Source of the DNA: Branchiostoma floridae
Taxonomy: Eukaryota > Chordata > Leptocardii > Amphioxiformes > Branchiostomatidae
Direction: 5' to 3'
DNA: 64,000 nt
Assembly (NCBI RefSeq): GCF_000003815.2
Contig: NC_049990.1
Location: 5,164,626-5,228,625 of the forward strand
Positions 26,684 to 39,229 of this stretch are shown piece after piece. The number at the start of each line of letters is the position of its first letter. The first letter of the stretch is position 1. The notes under the pieces are model-generated. The model did not search any database. It was not told where the DNA came from and worked only from the letters and a program-made list of their open reading frames with translations. The position numbers were made by a program, and so were the translations under genes.

Positions 26684-27579
26684 TTACCTCCTCCCCATGG
26701 TGAATCCCCATTTTGAGTCCACTTCATTCCCCGGAAACGCCCGACAGCACTTCTTGCACATCGGTCGGTCGTCGAGCTCGTAGAACTTTTGACTGCAAAA
26801 GTAGTAGAGTGAAGAACTTTTTTTTTTCTTTGAGTAAAAGTTAGTTCATATGTTTAGGTACAATAACCCATTTATAGAGACGAGAGACGACATGCAACTT
26901 TTGATTCATTGCTCGCGACATCACGTTTTCGTTTTCTATCTACATAAAGCGACAAAAAAGGGAATGTATCATTTTACAATCATAAAGAAGCAAAAAGTCA
27001 AAAAAGGACATAATATGTCCTTGTGGTAAATTCTTGATAATGTATCTGTAAGCTGCATTTTTATGACCTGTACTTAGATATGTGAATCTAAAATGCTGTG
27101 TAATGCACAGTGACTGACTGTAGACAACACGTTAACGCTCATCAACGAAACGAAACTTACCCTCGCTTGAATCTGCGATGGCAACAACAGCAGGCAAAAT
27201 GTCCTTCGTGGAACACTTTGTTGAATGCACCAACGACTAAAACAGAAACAGAAAATAGATTGAAGCTTTGTCAATGAGTTCTCTCTGTGTTAACTCACAT
27301 CTTACATGTTATATTCTATTTCTAGCAAGTCAACAAAATTGTGAGTAGTTAGAAGAAACGCGGTGTACATGTACACCAGATAAATCAACGAGAAAGCATT
27401 GATTGGAGTAATTGATTTTTGACCATAACTGTGGCAATATCCTTTGTAACACATTGTAATAGAATCACGCATATTCGCTACTACAAACTATTGTATATAA
27501 TAGTGTTGATATAAGTTTTCTTACCTTGTCCTCTGATGGGTTTGTTGCAATAGAAGCACATGAACACATCTCCGCCCTC
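26684..27579 (-). other. Gene A C-terminal LIM domain exons
   Basis: Exons 27579-27525 (MCFYC, NKPIRGQ), 27236-27161 (VFHEGHFACCCCHRRFKRG) and 26792-26684 (FYELDDRPMCKKC). Alignment to the B and C LIM domains gives ligands C, C, H, H, C, C, C, C, so the fourth ligand is His where Cys is usual. Intron positions and phases (0, 1, 2) equal those of B LIM2. Confidence 0.8.
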
Positions 27580-30500
27580 CTGTTATGAAAAGAATATCAA
27601 TAAGCAACTATTTCCTCCATTTCATAAAGCTAAAGCCTGGCAACTTAGTACTTTTAATATGCTGATACAAGATGATGGATTTAGTAGATTTTTATAGATT
27701 TTATCATCATACCATCCTTTTGGTTGAGGCATGTGCTATTGATTATTATATGAAATTTATTATGCATTTAAGAATGGCATGGTTTCCATTCCTTGTGTTC
27801 CAAATTGCAGTAAAATACCCTTCTTCATAGTAAAATCCTACCGACACAAATAAACTTTGTTTGAACCTTTCTTTATTAATGAAAGCTCAAATCGGCCTGC
27901 AGGCCGCTTTTTATTAAAGTCATGAGGGAAGAGGCACGGGTCAGACAAAGTATACAACGGAGATGCAGTTTACATCGTATCTTTCAAGAATATATCATGA
28001 GGAAACGGCCTTACCACTTGTCTAGTTTGACGGACCATCGACATGGTGAACCCAGAAGTGTCAGATGTCGCGGAGAATGGGGTGTGCGGGGTGACCTCGC
28101 CTCCCCAAGTATAATGGGTGGACGTAGACACTGAAGAAGACATCGGCATAGTCTTACAACATTTATAACTATTTCACATCATCTTAAATAACGTTAGAAC
28201 ATGTTTCCTAACATGAATTCGGTCTCGTTGGTTTTGAGTATACCATGAGCTTTGCTTGCATGGTCATGGAAAGTGAAAATGTTGATTTTAACAATATGAA
28301 ATCTACCATATCACTTCGTGTCACGTATTTCTGAGTGACACAAATTCAACCAAAACACGGACAGAGCTATGAGGTTGACATTGCCGAAAGGTCGCAATAA
28401 AACTTAAAGGAATTGATCATGCGCGAAGGTCAAAGTGAGCAATCCTTAGTAAATAAAACCCAGGAGGGTAAAACAGTTCTAGGGAACACACTTTTGGAAA
28501 GTGGCCGGAAACGATATGCAAATGTGTTGATGTTTTCCATGTACTAATGCATGTGTCAATGTGAATGGCAAATGGCAACATCAGATATCGATCAGTGTAA
28601 CTATTCTATAACGTTTGTATTTCATAATATATTCGTGTTACAAATGTGCGATAAAAAGAAGTGTACTCACTGGCGCTCGCTGGAGTCCCAGGGGTCGGTG
28701 GAGGCAAATACTGCATCCTTGATGATTGTGATTGCATTGTGCCCATCCTAAATTAAAGACATTTGAGATTTTAGTAACATCTTAGATGTGTTACATCATC
28801 TAAACCATTAGCACATAAAGCTATAAAGGAAAAAATTCAATTACAATTTCAGTCTACCAATTTCTATTACTTTAAGGTCGCCATCAAAATGCCAAAAGTC
28901 TATGTTGATGTTTAGATACTCACTCCACTTTCCTGACCGACAAGGCTGGACTTGTTGGGGCTGTAAGAATAAATCATTCACCTTGAATAACTCTGCATGG
29001 AAGTTTCATACACAAGTTTCAAATATTGCTAAAATAGAAAGCAATGAGCAATGCGTCAATCAATGCGTGACGCCGTCAACGATACGAGATATATTTTTGT
29101 AAGTGTTGATGCCTGTAAACGTTGGTACTAGTGTTGTAGATAAGGTCTAGTACAGCGAATACTCACTTGAAGGTTCTGGACTTCGTGACGACATGGTCCG
29201 AACTTTCCTACAGGGGGAACACAAAAACCGTCATTATTTTCCTGATAATCATAACGTCACGGAAGACCACATATATGACCTCAGCCACTCCCGAAGCCCA
29301 TACTACCAGTCGCAAGAGTACCCATGCATGAAGTATGCATCGGAAGGTATAGAAAGACCTGTTTCTTTGACCAGACATAGCAGAGAAAAAAAAAACAAAG
29401 ATGCTGAAGAGAAAGAGCTCCTTTCAGTCCGTTGTCAACAAAATAGACCAGCTGTCAATATTTGAATAGTAAAATTACATCAAAGCTCACCAGCGCCCAC
29501 TGATTACGTATCATGTAGTATTGCACTGAGCCTTGATTTAAATAAATTTTGAACTCTCTATATTACTTCCTATACCAGCGATAATGTCAGTACTAGTATC
29601 ACTGCTGACGATTACCTTCACTGCAGCAGCTTTAGCTATAAGTAGATGCGAGAAAATAAAAACCGAATGCTGAATTTTTTGTTGTAGGATCGTGTAAAAT
29701 AATTATGATTATTCTTGTTACACAATCTGTGGAGTCCATTCAGGCTCAGATACAAGTAGCTTAGACATCACCGAAACGATGGGCAGGTGGTAGCTCTCTA
29801 AATTGCTTTACAATTTCACAGTTTTCCTTTTCCTTTCCAAAATGCATAAGTTCTACAATGTACTTACAGGTGCATGGAAGAGTACTACTTAAAGTGTTGT
29901 ATCGTTTTGATTCATCTAAAACACATGGCTACTTTTGCAAGGTAACCAAATATCTTAGCTAAATTGTTTATTTTATCTTGGTCCCAGACTTAAAAAAGTG
30001 CAAAGCCGGTTAAACGGATCATATAGCAGTTAGATGGTGTGTGTAAACTCTATATGAGTTATGATTCCGTAGTGAATGATGTTGGCTGGTAGTTGGCTGT
30101 AGTCTGTTATATGTGGGATGAGTGGTAACTTGTAAGGACGGGCTGTGGATTGCAGACAAGTTCAAGCGGATAACAAGAGACAATGGCTATGTACTGATGC
30201 GGCGATGATTATCATGAGTATTAGATATATTCATCTTGTAGCCGACTATGCAACAACAGCTGTTCCACTGGCCTTTATTAGCAGGTTATTTGTTTGTGGG
30301 ATAATTCTGTGTGGTTTTTAAGCACTGGCGAAGTGCCATCTCGTTTTATAATGGGGGAACAAGCAGACATAGGTTTTCTAGAGGTCCATGGTCTCTGATG
30401 CACGTGTAGCTGACAGATGTTGTAGCCCATGGGGAAAATGTGAGTATATGGAACTTAGACTAAAGTCTATCAGTGCTTTGTTAGTTACACAAACCATGGT

Positions 30501-33500
30501 TTAAGGCCTGTATGAAGGAAAGTTGCGCTGGTATCATGATTTTAGCAGTGGAGAGCGTCCTGACCCAGGGCTGAAGGCAAACCAGATACCATAGCTCTAG
30601 TATCTAATCTACCACCGACGGGCACCAAAAACAAAACATAGGAAAAACATTATATCTTTGTGATCTGTTTAACTTCCCACCTTATTGAGGTATTCTGTTC
30701 GTCAGTCACTTTGCTATAAAAGAGAGAAACTTCGTGAAAAGTGTGCATCCTGTGAGAAAAGAATGACATGGCTAGTCTGATCTTGAATGAATGAAGGATT
30801 CGTTGTTCTTCGTGTTGAGAAAAGACGGAGACACATACAAACACACACATATCAAGCTATAGCAGTAGCTCGGAAGATAATACTTCAAGAATAAGAGTGA
30901 GAACTCAGTACAGAGTACAGAGATACAGACAATTATAGACTGGATAACACTACAGACATAACAAAACACGGTGGTGATTGTAATGGTTTGTCCATGAAGC
31001 AAACGTGACAAAAAGCCAGGTACATGTACTTACGGTAAGCACATCTCATGACAGGGCTTCCCGTTGAGTAAAACCATTTTGTCGTCCGGATGAAACTTGA
31101 TGTGACAGCCAACGCAAGTACTCGCGGGCTTCTCAGTTGGGCTATTCCTGTGAGTAGAATAAAGACCATCACATTGATTGTGTCTGTTCTTCCAAAACAG
31201 GTCTAGAGACCACAACAGTGCCAATTCATGTCATGCAACTCGTATAAGCTTCAATATTTCAGCGTCTCCCCGAAACGCCTCACAACTTTCTTTTTCGCCA
31301 TGATTCGCACCATCATATGTAACAGTGTACAACATAAAACAATATCACATCATCGTAATTATCATTCAACTACAAACCAGCCAATTATCCAAACATGTCA
31401 TGATAGAAACCAACCGTTATCATCAACCAGATCACGCTCAAAACTATCTACCATCATCATCATCATCCAATCATACTCAAAGTGAGACCTGCAGTACTGC
31501 ATGTCTCGTACATGCATGTCTCGTGGCAGGGGCTGCCCCGGTAGGTGCCCATCTTGACATCATCATGACATTAGACCAAGTCAGGATCCAAACTATCAAA
31601 CCACATCATCTCATCTAACAACTATATTGGGGTTATGACGTGCAGTACTTACGGCATGCACGTCTCATGGCAGGGGCTGCCTCGGTAGGTCCCCATCTTG
31701 TCGTGCGGCCCAAAAGGTCGCTTGCAACTGACGCAGATGGTGGCGTTCATGGATCGATCAGATCTTATTGCAGAGAAAACAGCATCAGTACAATATAGGC
31801 AATGGCTATCAGCATATATAGCCTTATTGCAAAACAATTAAATGCATGGGATTGAAATTGCTCTATAAGCCACTGAGTAGTTTCAAACAATACTATATAC
31901 ATTTACAGTTTCTGCTGTATTGGCAGTTTTGTATAGTCTTTTGTTTTGCAATGATTGTCCAAATGAATTAATGTTCTCCATTTTTGCCCGCCTTTTTTCC
32001 ACTTAACTTGTAGTTAGCCTTTGGGCAAGAATTTGAAATAAACTTAATTGTTATCCTTCTTAAACAGATGGGCTACTTCAAGTTGCAAAGTTGATAGCTG
32101 CCAATGGGTTATGCACTTGTTAAAACATTACATTGTTTGGCAAGTAGGTAGAGTGGCAATTGGCACACTTACTTCCCATCAATACTGCTTTGGGACACGC
32201 TGCGATGCCGAAACGTGGAGACCTCGCTATAGGCAGACGGGCGGAGGTGGGAGTCGTATCCACTGGCGGACGTCGCAGATGTATAACTGAAGCCCAGAAG
32301 TAAAACAATTAACAAACAAAACATATTTGCCAACTTAAGACCATATCAAAGTAAGCAAGTCATGGCAGTACAATTCATTTATATCAAACCACTTGTGCAG
32401 AATGATTGAATGATGTGATATTTGTTAGGCAACCAAGTAAGTTTTGCATCAGGCAATAGACTCATTTCCAATTACGGACGACATATTGGAATGTGTTCTC
32501 GTGAGAACATAGCCTATCTAGAGCGCACGTAACTGGTAACAAAATTGGAAGTTAGAGTGGAAGTTTTATGTAAGATTGATTATATGCAATAAAGTCAATC
32601 AAAGCAAGTAAGTCATCTTGAATCTTGAATTGATTGTCTCGAAGGCCCGTCAGTCTTACGAAAGCATTGTCTTTTATTATTTCAATTTACACTTTGTCTT
32701 AACAAAATCCAGGACTGCCTAGCGAGGCTATGTGTGACTCACCGTGACCGGGTGCTCCTCATGGTCCCGTGCAGCTCATGGATGGACTGCTGCAGGTTCT
32801 GCACGGACCTGTCCACCTCTTCCAAGGAGGACCCGCTGTCCACCCGGTAGCTGCTCCCTCCGTCCAGTATTCTTGAGAGGGAAATATGGGCATGGTTAAA
32901 ATTGATAAGAGTGACATATTTTTACTATTAGGAAGTCTATTAGCTGTGTCATGGCTACCTTGTCCCCCTCAACGACCTGGTGTGTGGTGGTGCGTGTTTA
33001 TATTAAGTACATGAGTATTACATATTTCATTGGTTCATATTTCCTTTATATTTCTTCGTTTTAAACAGCTTTCAATGAGACTATTTTGCATCACTTCATT
33101 AAATTAAACAAACTGCACAAATCAAAGAAAAACAACAGCTTGGCTGTAAACCATAGTATTAGGGATGATGATGCTCTTCTATAGAAGTCGATGAAGGTCA
33201 TTCAGGTCCTAGTATTGCTCGAATAGAGGGTCTCAAGTGTAAAACAAGTTTGCTCGTACCTTGCCCGTTTCGTTATCTCCCATAAGATATCGACCATGCC
33301 TACCTTATCTGTTGGCCTCTCCCCGGTAGAGTCTGAGTCCCCAGGAAGGCTTCAGCAGGAAGAATGTAAGCCTGCTGGGTCTGTCCTCTGGGGAGGGTTA
33401 GAGTCCTCATGCCGCTGTCTATGGTGCCTGTCGGCTGGGTTTGCAGGATGTACAGCTAGGTGGAGGCATAAATGTGACATTGAAAAAAAATCACTGGCTA

Positions 33501-36500
33501 TATCCGTACACAAAGTAAAGTTATCAACAAACTTTCAAACAGTTCTCTAGTTTTTCTTATCAATAAGTTGACTTGATCCTTCTAAATTTCGTGTCAAATC
33601 AACTTGAGAAGGACCGTCCGAATGCTTGTTGGTAACTTCAGGTCAAAGAAATGTACATGTTAACTATTTCCATTAAACTGACTTCACTAAAAGTGGGTAT
33701 ACAAGCAAAATTAGGTAAATAATTACAATGAACTTAATTGCATAAGCCTGCCCCACTGGGGCTAAACATATCAAGTTAGAAACCTAGCGTATGATAAGAA
33801 AAACTATGCTCTGCTTTGTTTTTCGTCCACATGCTCCTTTGCTCTAAACATGTGTTAATAAGGTTTCCATTATATCGTTACGGTAGTTATTTAAACAGTC
33901 CGTCCTTCAGCTCTCTTAAGTCAATGCCAAGTTTGTGGTGTTTCATAGAGTGCGGAAGTTCTAATCGTGGGGCTTCAATCAGTGAATGGTTAGAGTATGG
34001 GACATCGGATCAATAATCACAGGTTCGATTTCTTCCAATACCTTGCCCAATACACTTTCCAATATTTCTACGGCCTCAACAAAGGCCCTGTCCTTTGTAG
34101 CCTCTTACCAACCGTGCTTTATTGTGTTTAAGTCTTGCTATGCTACGATTTTGTACTTATCCTGTATTTAGTCGTTACTGTGTGAAAGGTCAAGGTTTTC
34201 CCATACTTACAAGCAATGGCTGCCGTGGAGAGAGCAGCAGTGAAGCGCAAAACAATGTTTAATCATCTGTGATTTTTTAGCGAACTGCCAGTTTTCTAGA
34301 TATTTGTTCCAGTCTAATAAGTTTAACACAGACAGAAAAGAAGTTTGAGGTTCAACAATAGCTCCGAAACACCAGACTCTTAGTCAGATATGCATACGCC
34401 CTGCTATAGGAAACCTTCCTATGACGCACCGGAAAGCTCAACCCCCGCATACCGACAACACAAAAGTGCGCTTAACAAACATCGTTAGTGCCGTTTAACT
34501 GCTTACCACAAACTATTATTATAGAGGTCTAGAAGTACTTTGAAGATTACGCTACATTCTTTGTGTATTACATATCCTTTCATGTTTGTGCTATCATAAA
34601 TAAACCATCCCCAATCACAACAAACAAGTATGCATGTCCGTCCTTGGTCGGGGTCCTCGACTTCTTTAACGAGGTTTACAGGGTGACGTATTCACATACA
34701 TTTCACAGTCTGTGAAACCCTTTGTCGAGTGACAATTTGCTCGGTGTATCATTATGACTTGTATACATGAGTTAGGTCTTTAAACACGTGAACTAGAACA
34801 TGCTGTCTGTGCCTGTTGTGATCGTGTGGCGAAATCAACAGCGCTTTGGGATCAGGCCAAAGAGGTCTTTACACGACTTTCCTCACTTCAATCAGTTGAA
34901 AAATGAGTACCTAGCTTTGGCTAGGGCCGTCCCTAGAATAGGACGTTAAATGGAGGTCCTGTGTTCGGGGAGAGCCACGTCACGAGCACGTTAAAGAACC
35001 CACAACACTTATCGAAAAGAGTAGAGTTCCTTCCCATGTGAGCTAGTAGATCAAATCTTACAGTCTGGTCTCCGGGTTTACATCTTGCAAACCTGTTATG
35101 TCAATCCTTCAAACAAATGTGGTAAAACTGAGTAGATGATAATAAATGAATACCTGTTGTGGCTGGGAGGCGACCGGCATCTGCTGGACTTGCTGTGGCT
35201 GCACCTGTATGACCTGCTGTAAGGGGACAGTCTGTGGGATGTACTGTTGTCTGGGTAAGGTGCCCTCCGCCACTAGGATGCGGGGACTGAGCGGGGCAGG
35301 CGCTGGAACCATCTAGAAATTAGAAAAGACGATTGTTTCTATGATTTATGTAATGCCAATTTAAGGCCGTTAAGTCTGGATGAGTCTAGTAGGTGCTTGA
35401 AACTATCTGCTACAAAGAAGAGTGGCAAATGTTAAACTAATTAAAAATGTTAAACACTCTATCTAACTTGATAGAAGAACATTGACAGCAATATTCCAGA
35501 CTCTGAGAGGATGTAGGAACTACCAAGACTACAGAATATCTAGCACATGTTAGAGAAACAAAACAAATATATATTGTCTATCAGCAACATGTATGTTTGA
35601 GCCGACAACGGAAAACCTGTGAAGGCCTACATGAAGTAAACTCTAGAGATAGAGTTGAAGCTACTGCAATATGCTGAAATCACTACTTTACTACACATAT
35701 GGGTTTGCCATACCATAGCTATGGAAATGTACGTAACATTGGATTTAAAAATGTAATGTTTCATTACCTGATGATACACCATAGCCATACCTGGGGTGGC
35801 GATACTTGCATGCGCTGTTCCTGTTTAATCTGGACAGGCGGTGGGGGCTTCTGCTTCTGCTTCGGCTGGGAGCTCCACTGCACTGATGTCGACCAGAGGG
35901 GCCCGTTCGGCTGCACTGGCTCGGGGACTTCCTTCTTGACCTTGCGCACCTTCCGCGTGGTCGTGATGACGCGATTTCCGGTGATTTCTACATGCTTGGT
36001 GCCTTCTGTAATCTCGCCGTCTGGGTCGTCGTCGTCTTCGGGGGGTGTGGGCGCGCGCTGTGGCGGAGTCGGGCCCAGGTTCCAGTTCACTTTTCTCTTC
36101 CACTCCGGTGTACCAGGCGGCGTCGCTTCCTCCTCAGTGTACTCGCTTTCACTCTCTTCACTCTCCACTGTGGTGGCGGTCCGGTACGTCACGTGGCGGG
36201 TCGTCTTCTGGTACGTGTGCACGGAGGGGTTGGTCTGTATCACCCTCCTCGTCTCTGAGGTTGTCGCCGTACCGTTTCCGTTCGGCATTCTCGGGTGATT
36301 GCTCCCGTTCACTTCGGCTGGCTTTCTTCTCCTGTCCTCGCTCGGTCTTCCTCCTGGTCTTCCAGCAGTCGGTTCCCTGTCCTGGGGTCTCCCGTTACGA
36401 CCACTTGGTTCTACATTGTTTGGATAGTCATAATCATTATCAGTCGGCGGCGGCGGTTTGCCTCGACGTACGTTTGGTGCCACATTGGTCGGTATAATCA

Positions 36501-37116
36501 CTTCATCTACCATTTTTGGAGCCCTATCTCGACGACTTTCTGGATTCACCCGTTGCGGCACAATTTCTTCGTTGACAGGTTGCCGTGGTTTTCCACCACC
36601 GCGTCCTCCTGTGGGGTTCACTCGACTTGGTACAATTTCTTCATCCACCATTTTCGGAGCATTTCCTCGGCGACTTCCTGGGTTGACCCGTTCTGGTACG
36701 ACCTCTTCGTTGACAGGTTGTCGTGGTTTTCCACCGCCGCGACCTCCAGTGGGATTCACTCGGGTCGGCACGATTTCTTCGTTCACCATCTCTGGCGGCG
36801 GTTTTCCACGTCGTCTTGGCGAGTTGACGTTGGTCGGCTCGATGACTTCGTCAACCATTGCCGGTGGTTTAATGCGCCTTCCACTCGGCTTACTTGGCGC
36901 AAACACGTCGTCTGCTTTCTCCATCACTGCATCTACCATTCCGGGGGGTCCACCGCGTCCCCCAGTTGGCTTGGCGGTACTAAGGGGTATCATGTCCTCT
37001 ACTATAGGTTGAGGTCGCCTGTTGCCTCCCCTACTGGCAGGTACGGAGTTGCCGCTGGGTTTTCCCCGGCCACCCGTATAGCCTACTCGTGTCGGTGTGA
37101 TGACTTCGTCAATCAT
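26684..37116 (-). CDS. Gene A: repeat-tailed scaffold with two half-LIM fingers and a C-terminal LIM domain
   Basis: Fourteen exons: 37116-35791, 35312-35154, 33455-33304, 32871-32743, 32286-32173, 31763-31653, 31147-31034, 29207-29167, 28960-28924, 28747-28671, 28130-28015, 27579-27525, 27236-27161, 26792-26684. All are GT-AG and in frame, giving 871 residues. The ATG at 37116 lies one base after an acceptor (ttaacag|tATG), so a non-coding or very short upstream exon is expected. Domains: 1-235, ten VDEVI-type repeats; 236-442, disordered, with VIQTN and acidic patches; 443-495, Gln/Pro-rich; then LQTQP and GTQTL motifs; about 560-580, a short helix (LEEVDRSVQNLQQSIHEL); 627-663 and 664-701, half-LIM fingers; 702-792, Ser/Pro-rich; 793-850, one LIM domain (CFYC, FHEGHFACCCC, RPMCKKC); stop after FTMGRR. 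The TAA at 26686-26684 overlaps a possible donor (AG|gtaaac), so a longer isoform cannot be excluded. No signal peptide. Role inferred: intracellular scaffold; the family is not one I can name. Confidence 0.83.
31034..31147 (-). other. Gene A half-LIM finger 2 (single exon)
   Basis: Phase-2 bounded exon encoding CVGC...CHEMCLP with the same 18-residue gap. DDKM and NGKPCHE match DKM and RGSPCHE of finger 1, so the two arose by exon duplication. Confidence 0.85.
31499..31558 (-). pseudogene. Decayed partial copy of half-LIM exon 1
   Basis: Read on the minus strand it gives KMGTYRGSPCHETCM, nearly identical in DNA to the end of exon 31763-31653. It lacks the upstream C-x2-C, and its donor is broken by an insertion that repeats GAGACATG. 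It lies about 100 bp downstream of the intact exon, in the next intron. Confidence 0.75.
31653..31763 (-). other. Gene A half-LIM finger 1 (single exon)
   Basis: The exon is bounded by phase-2 introns and encodes CVSC...CHETC with spacing C-x2-C-x18-H-x2-C; the exon ends at the Pro two residues after the last Cys. This is the first zinc site of a LIM domain; the CxxC...CxxC of the second site is absent. Confidence 0.85.
34800..35060 (+). repeat. SINE-like fragment in gene A intron
   Basis: It contains TTTACACGACTTTCCTCACT, then AAAATGAGTACCTAGCTTTG, and a tail GCACGTTAAAGAACCCACA with ACTTATCGAAAAGAGTAGAG. The copy links the 5' body seen at 25743 with the 3' tail seen at 8930, showing these are one element. 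Confidence 0.7.
36380..37116 (-). repeat. About ten 21-27-residue VDEVI-type repeats in gene A exon 1
   Basis: Units open with MIDEVITPTRV, PIVEDMIPLST, MVDAVMEKADD, MVDEVIEPTNV, MVNEEIVPTRV, VNEEVVPERV, MVDEEIVPSRV, VNEEIVPQRV, MVDEVIIPTNV and a decayed DYDYPNNV. Each is followed by a Gly/Arg/Pro linker such as NPTGGRGGGKPRQP. A short acidic-hydrophobic strand alternating with a basic Gly/Pro spacer suggests a linear binding motif displayed in series. Confidence 0.85.
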
Positions 37117-37410
37117 ACTGTTAATTTAGAGCATATCTCTCCTCATGACCGTCAAGAAAAACTTTCAGTCTCTCCCTTTCTCCTTCTTTCTTCTCTATAC
37201 CTTCTATTGTTTTTATTTTGGAAATTGATTAAGACCACTGATATGGAATTTGGGTCACTTCATGAGTTGCCGACAGGGTGTAATATTACGCCGATCTTTG
37301 TCAGTCAGAATCCCGCGGTATCAGAGATTTCCGGTACGCGTTTCCACGTTCGTTTTTGTACAAGCTGGTGACGTAGTGTCCTTGTTTTGGAGACTGACCG
37401 AGTTTTTGGT

Positions 37411-37785
37411 AAACAAAGCCACCTCACAACCGCTCTTAGCTAGACAGGGGATTCCTGAAAAGACAAGGAGGGGGAAACATAAGAAAACGATAACCACAGC
37501 TATCACAAACACGTAAAAAGACAAGATCCAAAACTACTATCCCGATGGCCCTATTGGTAAACAAAGCCACCTCACAACCACTCTTAGCAGGGGATTCCTG
37601 CAAAAGACAAGAAGGTGAAAACATGAGAAAACGATAACAACAGCTATTACAAACGTGTAAACAGACAAGAACTACTATCACGATGGCCCTGTTGGTAAAA
37701 CAAAACTACCTCACAACCGGTCTTAACTAGACAATAGATTCATGAAAGGACAAGGAGGGGAAATATGAGAAAACAACAACAACTA
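37411..37785. repeat. Tandem repeat, period about 145 bp, 2.5 copies
   Basis: Shared blocks recur near 37411, 37556 and 37697: AACAAAGCCACCTCACAACC, GATTCxTGxAAAGACAAG, GAAAACGATAA, ACTACTATCxCGATGGCCCT. It lies about 300 bp upstream of the gene A start. Confidence 0.8.
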
Positions 37786-39229
37786 GCCTCCTCTGTAGAC
37801 ATTGGCTTTTATCTTTCAAGGGAACCGCTAAAGTCGCGATTTTCAACGTTGGCTACTAATCAACTTATCCCCTTCGTCCCTGGTGAGACATAAGGCCATG
37901 ACTTCGGCTACGGTAAACTCGAATTTCGCACTGGGTGAAACTCCCTTCCTCGCCATTAGAGAACCTTAGATGTTAAAAAATCGCGAACCAGCACTCACCT
38001 CGAAAAATAAAAACTAGTGCTGCCGAAATCTGTGACGGAGGCTAAACAACAACCACAACAACCAGACGTTGTTGTGTAAACAATGTAACAGACAAGATGT
38101 ATATCTTATCCAAAACCACTACATTTATCTTGATGGAAATACAGATACCTGCTCAATCATCTATAGTAAGTATTGTCGCTGTTAGTGTTAGCCTAAAACT
38201 CATTGTACATAACTCATTGTTAATAACATCTTGATTGAGTTGCATTTTGCGTGCACTGACATTGTTCGCTATAGTCCGATTTGGAAAAATATTACATTCA
38301 TTGACGAATACATGTTAGTTTTTCAACTTATAAAAAACATCATTGACAGATACGTATATCCAAAGCGTGTATCAGGAGTATTTACCATTGATGCTACAAT
38401 TTTTGAAAATTTCGTTTATTGAAGAATGCAAGAATCAAAAGGGTTTGTAGAAGCTGAAGCATGGTTTCAACAAAACATGGCCGTCGGCGAAGGTACACCT
38501 TTTGGTATACGTATAAAGATAATACTTATTCATGGTCAAAAATTCTAACTAACACATTTTAAGTTTTCGTACGTTTTGTGAAGAATGGATTTTACAAGCA
38601 TACATTGCCAACTTAGTCACAAAGGCAATAGACAGTTTGGTAGTTCGTTATCAAGTCATTACCTACCACGTGCCATGTATCGTATTTCATTTATCATTGA
38701 GATTATGTTTCACAAATCATATCCAAAATCTATTAGTACAGGATAGAATCCAAAATGTGCTACAATACACGTTTTAAAGCTTAATACATTACGGAGGCCA
38801 AGTGCATTTTCATTAGAAAATGGTGACATGATTTTAAGCAGAAATGTATGAACTGTATTACACTTAGGCGAAAAATAAACGAGAATTGCCATCAACGAAT
38901 CTTTGAACACCAAACTCGTCCCAAGTTTGCTTTATCTCTATTCTAACTAAGATTTATCTGAGGAATAAGTTTCACGTATTTTAGGCAACAAAAAAAGAGT
39001 TATAAACACTATTTTGCCTAGTCATATACTACCTCTAGAAATATTCTTAACACGCATTTGGGAGGGATATGGCCGACAGCCAGCACGATAGCGATATAAA
39101 TCTGTACTGTAGTTTACCAGTTCTTTTGGTACGTTACCATAACAAAGACATTGACGCAAGTCTATAGATATGTTGGCTGGGTGCTTTTAGAAATCTGAAG
39201 ACGATCTCCTTAGATAACAGAGTCACCGT

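Noticed and set aside
35764-35790. Read-through of gene A exon 1 to the stop after WLWCIIR
   Set aside because: A good donor (CAG|gtatgg) precedes it and the next exon continues in phase 0 with similar Gln/Pro composition.
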